A DNA stretch of 64,000 nucleotides from Neopestalotiopsis rosae (Eukaryota; Ascomycota; Sordariomycetes; Amphisphaeriales; Sporocadaceae). The translations under genes were made by a program, and so were the position numbers. Below the pieces are notes generated by a model, which was given only the letters and a program-made list of their open reading frames with translations, was not told the DNA's origin and searched no databases. This document shows positions 54,955-64,000 of this stretch, piece after piece. Numbering within the stretch: the stretch's first letter is position 1; each line of letters begins with the position of its first letter. The stretch lies in assembly GCA_023078685.1 (NCBI GenBank), contig JALGAS010000001.1, positions 7,130,001-7,194,000 on the forward strand, in the 5' to 3' direction.

Positions 54955-56810
54955 TCACGGGTGTCTTCGCAGGATCGAAAACTCTTGAAGGAAGTCGTCA
55001 AAACAGCGCCAGGTGCCGCCGACCAGGGCATCGTAGGCCTTGGCCATGTAGTCGCGCTCAATGCCTCCCTCGGGGTAGAGGTCATATGCCACTACGCAAG
55101 CTTGAGCCACGCGGCCCAGCATGCTGGCGGGTAGGTTGACCAGGAAGTAATTCATGGACCGGCAGATCTCGTGCGCCGATGCGACGGACGCGGCGTCTTC
55201 TGTGCGGTCTTCGAGCTCCCGGATCGCGTCATTGACCATCAAGAGGGCGGCGTGGTAGTTCATTACGGCGGCAAGTAGTGCGCCGTTTGGGTAGACCATG
55301 TCTGGGGGTTCGACGATCTCGTCGGGGTTTTCTGGATTCGGGTACCGAAATACTGGTAGGGTCGGGTCCATTTGTCGGAGGTTCTTCTCGTGTGGCTTTC
55401 GCCAGATGACAGGGTCCAGCCACGTGCTCTTCCACCGTTCTAGGTTTGCCTTTACTGTTGCAGCAATAGTGCAAGCTTTCGCATATATTTCCACCTTTTT
55501 CGATTTCTCTTTCAGACCCCGGCATTGGTCGACATGCCAGAGCATGTTGGGTATTTCGAGCATCTCGTCAAAGAGATATTGCATCATGTCTTTGCCTGTC
55601 GTTCCAAGGCTCCACGGTATCGTTTTCCATTCCTTCTTTGCAAGAAACGTCGGTCGCCTAGCTCGAATCGCACACCAAGTCTGGTATGAGGTTAGCTTTT
55701 ACACCCAGTCACAAGTCAATTGATAGCACTCACGCAGTAGAGACGAGCATCGACGAAGAAGTAGTGCGCCAGCCCAGATCGATGAAGCTCAGGGCCACGG
55801 TATTCAAAGAGCCTCAAGACTCCTGCCACATGTACCGTGTACCCCGTCTTGGCTTCGCGGGACAGACGACCCTATTGAATAGTGAGCAAGGTGTCACGAA
55901 AACTGAATATGTAAGTTGACCGACCTCGTAGTTCATGCACAATCCGACCGTCATGAGAACTGCGTCAGATTTACCAGCCTCGGGATCACTCAAGGCTTTC
56001 TGGAGTGATCGCAGGACATAGGCATAGCTTTGCGCGCCAGCCCGTATCAAACGTTGATCCTGATACACGAGTCCCGCATAGGCTGCAGATACCGCCAGGT
56101 ACGCAGATTGTAGTAGCTCGGAGGAGGCGCACTGCTCCGCACCACAACGCCAGAGAACCCATGGTCTGCCTTCGTGTATCCAGAATTTCTCCTCAGAGTC
56201 GGATTCTCTGGGTGAGCCGTATGAATCTACAAACTTTTCCACCAGTGCTGCCTTGATTGGGGCGTCGGCAGTCCTCAGGGATGAATCAGTTATAATGAGA
56301 GGGGCCAGTTGCGGTAAGTCTAAAGTATTATGAGTCAGCAATAATACAATATACTAATAGACATATTGAGTGTTGTTTGCTTACCCTTTTCTTGCCCGTC
56401 GTCGGTGCAATCGGAACTGGAGCTTGGTGACGCTGCAGGCGTTATCATTGCCCGGCTTGAAGAAGCAGCGGCAGCAGCATCTTCAGCCTGGTTTATCTTT
56501 CGTCGAACAGCAAGCTCGCTTAGTACTAATTGGTTGAGGTCCCGAATCTTTTCGTCCAGACTTTGAATGTTGCCCTGTAGGTAGCCTATAGCTTCAACAT
56601 CATCGTCGCAAAAGGTTGCGCGCGGTGGTCTTCCACGGGGGCGAGACTGTAAAGATTCCGGTCTCGGTCAGCCCACATTGAATATCCTCTCTTGTCTTCG
56701 CTTACCTAGCGAATCATTTTTGAGGCTGTCACACGTACACTTTTCTGATTTGTCTTTGACTTGCTTGCGTGTTGCGCGCGCCGCAACTTTGACTTCTGAG
56801 CTGCATCCAT
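54955..56810 (-). CDS. Fungal transcription factor lacking a zinc cluster (bZIP/AT-hook-like N-terminus)
   Basis: Five exons: 56810-56739, 56646-56385, 56319-55925, 55871-55734 and 55680-54955, giving 530 aa. Instead of six cysteines the N-terminus has a basic segment, KSKLRRAQHASKSKTNQKS. It splices to RPRGRPPRA, an AT-hook-like GRP core, and then to a probable coiled coil (AIGYLQGNIQSLDEKIRDLNQL). This order (basic, then leucine-rich coil) recalls fungal bZIP regulators, but the basic region is not canonical. The remainder is the helical fungal-specific regulatory domain: LLQSAYLAVSAAYAGL, GLAHYFFVDARLY, LWHVDQCRGLKEKSKK and NYHAALLMVNDAI, found in regulators of the DUF3468/AflR type. Nuclear regulator; targets unknown. 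Confidence 0.75.
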
Positions 56811-59012
56811 GCTAAACCATGGCGGAATATTTGAGGCGGGGATACTATGGATCCTATAATGCTCAAACCGGTGACGATGTGATGATGCGAAACAGCAGGT
56901 GTTTATTATCCTATGATTCTGTTGGCTTGCTGGTCGCGGAACATGGCCGATCTCACCGCGGGACAGTTCCTAACGTGCCCGTCGTTGGTTTCCTCAGTTC
57001 GTTAATTCGGCAGGGCCTTAGCAGAAAGACGAGCTGTCTTTTCTAGATCCGGGGTCGGTGATCTTCAAACTCAAAATCATTAGTTAGCGAGCAAGCGAAA
57101 CAAGAGACTGCCGCGGACGGCGTCCCCGGTAGTTTAGCGTATTCGGACGCAAGCCGAGCACGCGTCACAAACCACGTTGCTGCAAGTTCTTGAGAAGGGA
57201 AGTTGGGGTTGGTCGGTCTAGGAGCAAAAATTTATGCAAGCAGTACGGAGTAGCGACCTTGATCATCGATTGGTTGCTGCATATGCTTGCTACCAGTCAA
57301 GCTTTATGATTAATGGTATCGTAGCTCTGTCACTTTCAGGTCCAGGTCCAGATCCAGATTTGGTGGTGGTGGTATGTAACACAAAGGGACCATATCACTT
57401 AGTGTGCATGCCCGTACGTAGTACGTAGTAGTGAGCGTGTCAAAATTTTCTTTTCTTTTTCGTTCTCATTCTATAGGACCGCCGTCAAATTCAAATAATT
57501 GGAAGCTAGGTGGCAGGGCTCCATGGGCATGAGCTGCTCCCTATGGAGCAAGCCTATGGAGCAAGCAGTACTCTAGGATCCTTGCGGGGACTTATTGTGC
57601 CTGTGCGCTAGGACAAAGGCAATGATCCTCCATCTGTTTATTGGCATTAGCTCGGAGTTTATTCCGACACATAGCGCTGACTGGCTCGACTGAAGAGCAC
57701 CAAAGGGCACCCACGAGTCATAACCGGGCAGTAGCCCGTACCCGGTTTGACATTTCATCGCGCATTTGCATGAGATGAAGTACTGTTAAGTGTGTTTTGT
57801 TTTGCAACAGTTGTGCCTTTCCACGTGGGAATGATGCGTGACCAAGCCTTCCAAGGTTCATAAGCAGACTAATAACGGCCCCCATGGCTCTGCTTGTCCA
57901 CGATTATCACAATAGGAAAATTCTTCGTCGTGCTTGTTCCGACATGGTGATTGGCCTACCATGTAGTTCAGCTCGGGAGCAGCGACACTCTCGACGCTCC
58001 ACCTCTCCTTGTTTGGGTCCTGGGAGGGCTTGGAAAAGGACCCTTAGCATATATTGGGGAGACTTTGTATTGAATCTTGATGCAGTGCAGCTGTAACCGA
58101 GACCCGACAACTACGGGAATAAGAAAACAACCGGCAGATCAGTGGATCAATCTTCTTCCTTATTGGTTTCCATACGGATCATAGGAACCCCCCTGCCCTG
58201 ATTCCCTGGAACCTTTCCCCAATGCCGTGATTTACAGGGTCCATTCATACACGTGTAGAGCACCTAGTCATGTTCTACATCTTGTTCCTTTTCAACATAC
58301 ACCATGTTCGAAGCGGTCTACAGAATCGGTAGGTAGGTGTCAAGAATGAAGAAAGTTCACGAAGCGCTGACCACATGTGCATGCAAACTAAAACTTGTTG
58401 CTAGACTAGAGGACGTTTGTCCTGGCCCATCGTCGCGTCGCAAAGACGTTGCCAAGCGTCGATTTTCTCTATCTAGCTCGAGAGGGACACTAGACCAAAA
58501 ATGTTCCCATAGTCCACAATTCTGTCATTAGTATCTTGGGTTCCGGGTTAGATCTGTAAACTAGTAGAACTTCAAAACAAGATTGATATCACAGTAGTTG
58601 CTGTATGATCGTGGCCTAGGCCTCTTCGCACTCAAAGATACCCCGTGCCGAGTCGCACGCCAGTCGCAGGCCGCATGGGGCATAGCTGCCGCGCCATTTC
58701 GGTCTTCGCCTCGACCACGGCGATCCGCATATTCGGCTGTGCCTCTTTACTGCATTGTGTCCCACATGCCTGCCTGCCTGCCTCTGCCTTCAACGCTGGC
58801 AACTGCAGGCGCTGCAGGTAGGCTGGCTTGGCTGGCAGGCTCGGTAGGTTTAGGTCATCCACGCCCAGGGCAACCCCCATTTTTTTTTTAGCCATGCTGC
58901 TGCCATCAGCCATGTGCGCCCCGGCTACTCACTTGCCTAATTACACAACCCCAAATTATACAAGCTGCCTCTCAGTCTCAGCCCTAGAGGGATAGTCGGG
59001 AATTCCGCCATC
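56811..59012. other. Long divergent intergenic region, no gene recognised
   Basis: 2.2 kb between the regulator (minus) and the MFS transporter (plus). Contains TACGTAGTACGTAG (57414-57428), a 13-bp tandem repeat at 57541-57566 and a (TGCC)n run near 58770. No coding frame of interest. Confidence 0.55.
57541..57566. repeat. 13-bp tandem duplication
   Basis: CTATGGAGCAAGC twice in tandem (57541-57553, 57554-57566), with a related GGAGCTGCTC-type sequence just before it. Non-coding. Confidence 0.7.
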
Positions 59013-60634
59013 ATGACCGCGGACACGATTGAACTGCGGAACCTCGATAGAGGCGTACTAATTGATGTCGATCATGGACAAGAACCACAAAACAAGGAAT
59101 CAGAGCCTCAAATGCCCCCTGCCGCTGCCGCTGCTGATGCTGCTGCTGCTGCTGCCGAGTACTCCTCATTGCCGCCAGTGGATACGGGGAGGGAGGCCTG
59201 GTTATTTTTGACGGCTTGCTGGTTCGTCGAAGCTTTTACGTTTGGTGAGTCAGCCAAACTACCTCTTCTATTTGCCGACAAAACGAAATGCGTAGTCGTA
59301 ATTCTCCGCGGGGACCTTTGATTCTAATTAGAAAAAAAATTCTCTCAACAATAGGCTTTGGGTTCTCATTTGGTGTCTTTCAAGACTACTACAGTAGCCA
59401 TTCCCCATTTGCGGGGTCCGGTAATATTGCCGTGATCGGAACCACCACATCTGTAAGATTTTCCCACCTAGTAGAACCCAAGAAAAAGAGAGGCCTCAAA
59501 TTCCAACCAAACCGAACTACCTAATTGCCTACCCCGGGTAAACTAATTAGCGGGTCGCAGGGCATTCTGTACCTTGGGACGCCGTTTGTTGTTGCCATTT
59601 GCCGCTCATATCCACGATGGACTCGATGGTCAACGTTAGCCGGCCTCTTCGCCACTTCAATGTCTCTGGCCCTGAGCTCCTTTTGTACCAGCGTGCCGCA
59701 GCTCATCGGGACCCAAGGTGTCATCTTTGGGATCGGCGGTTGTGTTGCGTATTGTCCGAGTACCTTGTACATTGACGAGTGGTTTGCCAGGCGCAAAGGC
59801 ATGGCCTACGGTATCGTCTGGAGCGCCGCCGGGGTGGGGGGTGTCGTGCTGCCTCTCGTTTTTGAAATACTCCTGGATCGTTATGGTTTCAAGACGGCCA
59901 TGCGTATCTGGTCCGCCGTCATGTTTGCTGGATCCGCGCCGCTGGCATACTTCATCAAACCCAGGCTGCCCTACTCGGCCAACATTAACAACAAGCGATC
60001 TTTCAACATGAGGTTTGTCATATCCCGGCGGTTCATGCTTCACCAAACTGTGAACGTTATCCAGGCTACCGGCTACTTCCTCCCCGGAATCTTCTTGCCG
60101 ATATATGCTCGCATGCACTTCGGAACCTCGAGCTTCCTTTCTACCTTGACAGTTATGCTAATGAACGTTGCCGTGACCATGGGTCTGGTAATTATGGGTT
60201 TACTTAGTGATCGGCTTCGCCCCACCACTTGTATGCTTATCTCCGCGGTGGGTGCGGCTGTATCAGTCTTGCTGGTCTGGGGTTTCTCGGCAACCTTGCC
60301 TGCCTTGTATGTATTCTGCATCCTGTATGGCTTGTTTGCCGGAGGCTGGGCGGCTATCTGGCCAGGGATCATGAAGGAGGTCTCCCAGAGCGGCGAAGCT
60401 GATGGGTACGGCTTGACCGATCCAGTTATGGTTCACGGACACTTGTGTGTTGGCAGGGGAGTTGGCAATGTCGTTTCTGGACCTCTAAGCGACGTCCTCG
60501 TTCGCGGTATGCCGTGGAAGGGAAAGTCTGTCGCCGGCTATGGAAGTGGATATGGTGGTTTAATCCTCTATATTGGCTTGACAGGCCTCGTCAGCGGGAT
60601 CAACTACTTGTGGCAGGCACTAAACCTACTCTGA
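59013..60634 (+). CDS. MFS transporter, monocarboxylate-porter type
   Basis: Exons 59013-59244, 59355-59452 and 59561-60634 give 467 aa. The cytosolic N-terminus has a poly-Ala run encoded by a GCT/GCC microsatellite. The first helix spans the first junction (EAWLFLTACWFVEAFTFGFGFSFGVFQDYY), and the third exon starts GILYLGTPFVVA, a usual MCT-like helix. Later landmarks are RWTRWSTLAGL, YIDEWFARRKGMAYGIVWSAAGVGG (the signature loop of the fungal monocarboxylate transporter family), and the central loop before helix 7 (KRSFNMRFVISRRFMLHQ). About 12 helices in all, ending GINYLWQALNLL. Predicted to move monocarboxylates or related small acids across the plasma membrane. The acceptor of intron 2 was chosen (GTCGCAG) because it keeps the family motif. 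Confidence 0.82.
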
Positions 60635-60931
60635 TCGCGAATACGATACTACTGATTGGTACGTATGTATGAAATTCTTTCTACTTTTGTTTTCGCACTC
60701 CCGTAGACGGGACACTGAATAGTTTGATTGGATATGGTCATTGGGGACAAAGTCATGTAAGCTAGGAAACAATAATGACTTGCAGCCACTTTACAGGCAG
60801 TGATCGACGTTCCAGCAGTCAGCCCCCCTTACCCTCGGCATGCGCAGCAGGCCTTATACTCTAGACGTATCCTTGCAAGAAGTTTTTGCTTTCTTTATTG
60901 ACGGCATATCTGCAAGAAGCAACGTTTCATC
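60635..60931. other. Intergenic between convergent genes
   Basis: 3' regions of the transporter and SnoaL-like genes. Nothing else seen. Confidence 0.5.
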
Positions 60932-61405
60932 CTAGCCCTCATAGATTCGATTCATTCGGAGCTCGGCCATGAACCAGTCATTGTCCTTTCTCTTCCAGGT
61001 TTCGTAATAGTGTCCGCCGCCAGTTCCTGTAACCCCGTAGGACTCGCCGACACCCTTTGCAAGCGCCGAGTGGTAGATGACGGTGAAGGTAGCCCGGACT
61101 TCGTCATCACTGATCTGCTCAAAGTCTCCCGGGCCGACCAAGTGGATGGTCTGCAGAGTCTGGAACGCCTTTGCAAAGAAGTTGGTAAAATCTTTTGTGC
61201 AACCCCAACGGTATGTGAATCCCGATTGGGTCAGCACTTCGCCGTCCGACTGGTACTCATATTTGCAGTCGGACAGCGCAATCTGGTCAAACTTTTCGAA
61301 CTGACAGGTGTCGGCATAGCGGCAATACCAATTCTTTTTGCGGTTGATTATCATGGCGACCTCCGGGGAAACGTCCCGCCACACCTTCGGCAACTGTCCA
61401 GACAT
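60932..61405 (-). CDS. SnoaL-like / NTF2-fold protein
   Basis: An intronless 157-aa frame runs from ATG 61405 to TAG 60932. The start MSGQLPKVWRDVSPEVAMIINRKKNWYCRYADTCQFEKF is followed by the cone-shaped NTF2 fold: LSDCKYEYQSDG, helix DFTNFFAKAFQTLQTIHLV, strands EVRATFTVIYHS, and the C-terminal GHYYETWKRKDNDWFMAEL, the pattern of SnoaL-like polyketide cyclase and related small enzymes. The pocket His and Tyr/Trp residues (GHYYETW) are present. Such proteins are often part of secondary-metabolite pathways. Here the neighbour is an MFS transporter (convergent), with no synthase in sight, so the substrate cannot be inferred. Confidence 0.75.
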   Translation of the reverse strand: MSGQLPKVWRDVSPEVAMIINRKKNWYCRYADTCQFEKFDQIALSDCKYEYQSDGEVLTQSGFTYRWGCTKDFTNFFAKAFQTLQTIHLVGPGDFEQISDDEVRATFTVIYHSALAKGVGESYGVTGTGGGHYYETWKRKDNDWFMAELRMNRIYEG

Positions 61406-61958
61406 CTTGATTGGGCGCCTATCCGGAGGCTACGGTTGAGAAAGTAGGTGCCTTCTTTCTTTTTTATTACTCGGCCGATAATCAAACAATAGGGGATATG
61501 CAGAGGGATAGTGTGAGGCTTTTCGAAACCCCTAGATGAGCACGGCAAGTGCTGCTCAAGTTCCACGAAAGGAATCGTTGTCAGCCCTTATCAAGCTTCT
61601 CCCCGCAGCCAAGACAAACCTGTGTCAGAAGAGTATCCTGCATCTCCACTATTTCATTCTGCTGTGCCGCACACTCGCTACGTATGAGCAACGCTGATTG
61701 GGTTGTCAAATATGCAAGGTAATGACGCTCAAATACACTGATTGGATTTCAAGTCATGAGTTGAAGGCACGGACGGCCTCCCCTGAGTTATTACAAACCT
61801 TGGTCAGCAACAACACAGCGCTCTACTCTCAGCCCTGATATTTGCAGACGATGACAACGATGTCAGGATAGGGGTTCAAGCTGAACAGTTTTCTTCATTT
61901 CAACCATTTTTTCTTTTTCTCCTGCCTAGGTATGCAAAAATCAAATATGAGTTATCCT

Positions 61959-61985
61959 AATCCGGATTTCGCGGAAATCCGGATT
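61959..61985. repeat. Perfect 12-bp inverted repeat, 3-nt loop
   Basis: AATCCGGATTTC-GCG-GAAATCCGGATT. The arms are exact reverse complements. It contains paired CCGG/CGG half-sites of the kind bound by Zn2Cys6 proteins, and could equally form a hairpin. Confidence 0.75.
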
Positions 61986-62481
61986 TACTTGGGCTATCTG
62001 TGCTGATAAAAGGATAAAGGCTCCGTTATCTTAACTAAAGACGTGATCAATGGACAATATTGAGATAAAGAAACTCCCGATAAGCAGATCACACGATCTA
62101 TGATCACTGTAATGTCTTCTGCGGCGTATTCATATATGATAAGATATGACGCCTTGGATTGGATTCGTTCGTAATACTTACAGTGGGGCGTGAAGGCAAA
62201 TACTCACATCGATTCGAGCGTGACTTGTATTATCATTTTACAAGCGGAGTCAGGATACAGCAATTTTTGCACTACATGACATATGCCACATGAATTGCAA
62301 GATTTCACAATAAGCTGCTTGGAGTAAGTCACGAATTTGAGTTGTGACGCAATATGCCCTGCAGATATTCAGGCGTATCAACAAAACTGTATACTTCTCA
62401 AATTGAGCACGGGGTCACGACAGACTATTGCTGCGATCGTCTAACCGATCCTGCTGTTGGCGTAAGTCTCATTAGAAAACT

Positions 62482-62640
62482 GACGCTTGGTGGTGTAGCT
62501 TTAGTGACGGGCGGGAGCAGACAGTCTCGAGCCTCTAGTGCCGTGGGTTTTCAGCTCACGCCATATCTCAACGACTGCAGATGGAACCTCTAAAGGAAAT
62601 GTACTCGCGCTTGCGGAAGCTGGCGTTGGGGATGCTTTCT
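62482..62640 (+). pseudogene. Possible short-chain dehydrogenase relic
   Basis: A plus-strand frame reads LGGVALVTGGSRQSRASSAV, like the Rossmann start of a short-chain dehydrogenase (GKVALVTGGSxGIGRA). The Gly-rich end is disrupted and the frame ends at 62593. A nearby frame continues LALAEAGV, as expected for the second helix and strand. No further conserved part (YxxxK) was found. Very short and degenerate, so weakly supported. Confidence 0.22.
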
Positions 62641-64000
62641 TGGCAAACAGTTGACCAGTGCGCCAAGGTGATCGTCGATGATAGTGCCAGAGATTCCAAG
62701 AATACTGGACAGCAAGCATCTGCAACTCGAATTGATGGGGCAGAGAAATAAAATAAACTTTCTGTACCCAACGACAGTGGATCTGGTGGTATCGTCCGTG
62801 TATTCCCATTCACTGACAACGTACACTTCATCGTAATTTGACTTGTTAAAACCAATCGAAAGTGTAAGCCTTTTCGGAGCCGACTCGGAAGGTACACAAC
62901 TGTTACAAGCTTGATACAAGGATATCTTCCCCATGGTCGGCGACACTAATATGCAGTGAACGACAGGGTCAAGAACGCCTTGAGGGGCCATGGCCAGACG
63001 GGAGTCCCATATTTTCCCTGGCATCGGCCCATGCCTCGCGTACCTAATCTGGAACGCGGCTCGATTGTCCATCTCGGTTCTCTTTCCTCCTTGACTAGTG
63101 TTATGGGGTATAACATCCTCCACCGCTGTGGAGCAAGTAATTGTTAGCATTATCAAAGTCGCTGGCGAATAGTCTCTTCTCATGAGGTGAGGTGCGTATC
63201 TTGGTAGTGACTAGTCATGAAATTTCATTCATGTCGATATCTTGGCTACATGGACTACAGCACGTACATGGGGTTTATCCTGTCTGGACTTAGAAGTCTA
63301 TTATAATGTGGGAGTCTCTAAAAGCCTGATGAGAGAACATGTCAACAATGACTAAGCTCTTCGGGCGTGGGAATGTACCGTACTTTGCTCTTCTTTGAAG
63401 CCACTTCTCCAATATCATCAAAAACGCTGTCACACGCATTGATACGGGTTTATGTTGTCTATATCAATTTCCGATCCAGCACAAAAAGGGGGATGGTTGA
63501 GGTAACCATATTGAAGACCTTGGTGATACAGTTCAAGATGACTTAATCAATTCCAAGCTGAAATCTTCGCGTGAAGCACATTTATTACCCTTCCTGTACG
63601 GAGTACAACGAGCCGTCTATGAGGCTGTACTAGGTAAGCCACAAGTTCCCAGCATCAGCCACTGTGGCGTCACAGTACTTAAGAGGGCTGCAACTAGCTG
63701 CGATTTACTTCTCGTGTAACATAGGTTCCTTAGCGATTTACGCAATATCTATACCTCTCCAAACTGCTTTGACAGGTGATCGTAATGACTGAATCGATGT
63801 AACTCATAATACTAAGGTGTTGGTCTGCCCGATCTGTGAGAGCACCACTTTCTGGCAATGTGCTTAATTTCTTGTGTCATTCGGACAATCGTATCACGCC
63901 TGCAGTATAGATATAATAGTTCTCTGCTCATAATTCTAAGTATCGGTGAGCCTTGTACCCAAGTGAGTTGATAGTATGAGCTGAAAATTCTTCCTCTTGT

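Larger units (their letters stand above)
61406..64000. other. Terminal region without an intact gene
   Basis: 2.6 kb with no complete gene. It contains the perfect inverted repeat at 61959-61985 and a possible dehydrogenase relic at 62482-62640. The rest is AT-rich, with short frames on both strands that share no family signal, including a 197-codon minus-strand frame at 62590-63183 that is Cys/Ser-rich and unconvincing. Confidence 0.5.

Noticed and set aside
62590..63183. 197-codon minus-strand frame as a gene
   Set aside because: No family motifs, erratic Cys/Ser composition and overlap with the possible dehydrogenase relic on the other strand.

Overview
The window is nuclear DNA of a filamentous ascomycete, most likely a sordariomycete of the order Hypocreales. 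The evidence is short introns of about 45-95 bp with GT(A/G)NGT donors, fungus-specific families (CFEM, GLEYA, Zn2Cys6 regulators, HET, LaeA-like methyltransferases, DUF3435 recombinases) and single-copy core fungal genes with normal intron patterns. No rRNA, tRNA, CRISPR array or organellar sequence was recognised. Exon structures were worked out by eye from splice signals, reading phase and family conservation.

Left accessory part (about 1-20 kb). This part is AT-rich and gene-poor and has many damaged genes. Its centrepiece is a minus-strand DUF3435 tyrosine recombinase (11982-15549) of the family that includes Starship 'captains'. It carries six C2H2-type fingers and two C-terminal chromodomain-like modules, and has one apparent single-base frameshift near the N-terminus. 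On the cargo side, to the left in the direction it is transcribed, lie a damaged ferric reductase (a characteristic Starship accessory gene), a MADS-box-like protein, a single-pass Cys-rich membrane protein and several uncharacterised ORFs. Two of those ORFs have SUMO-interaction-like motifs. Directly upstream of the recombinase lies an AAA-ATPase gene with no visible 5' part and with an 11-bp tandem duplication that shifts its C-terminal frame. I read 1 to about 15.9 kb as a probable terminal part of a Starship-type element whose other end lies outside the window. A C-terminal remnant of a HET protein follows.

Middle part (18.6-40.5 kb). This holds genes for the cell surface and the environment: a small secreted 4-Cys protein, a GLEYA adhesin, a Zn2Cys6 regulator, a flavocytochrome b2, a 59-aa metallothionein-like gene, a CFEM protein, a LaeA-like methyltransferase broken by one in-frame TAG, a sulfotransferase-like protein and a single-pass surface protein.

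Right part (41-61.4 kb). This starts with a compact block of conserved genes: COG5, RMI1, VPS51, NIF3, a BOL2/FRA2-type BolA protein and a tautomerase. They serve Golgi traffic, genome stability and iron-sulfur signalling. A Gly/His-rich protein, two conserved unknowns, a transcription factor without a zinc cluster, an MFS monocarboxylate-type transporter and a SnoaL-like protein follow. The last 2.6 kb hold no intact gene, only a possible short-chain dehydrogenase relic and a perfect inverted repeat.
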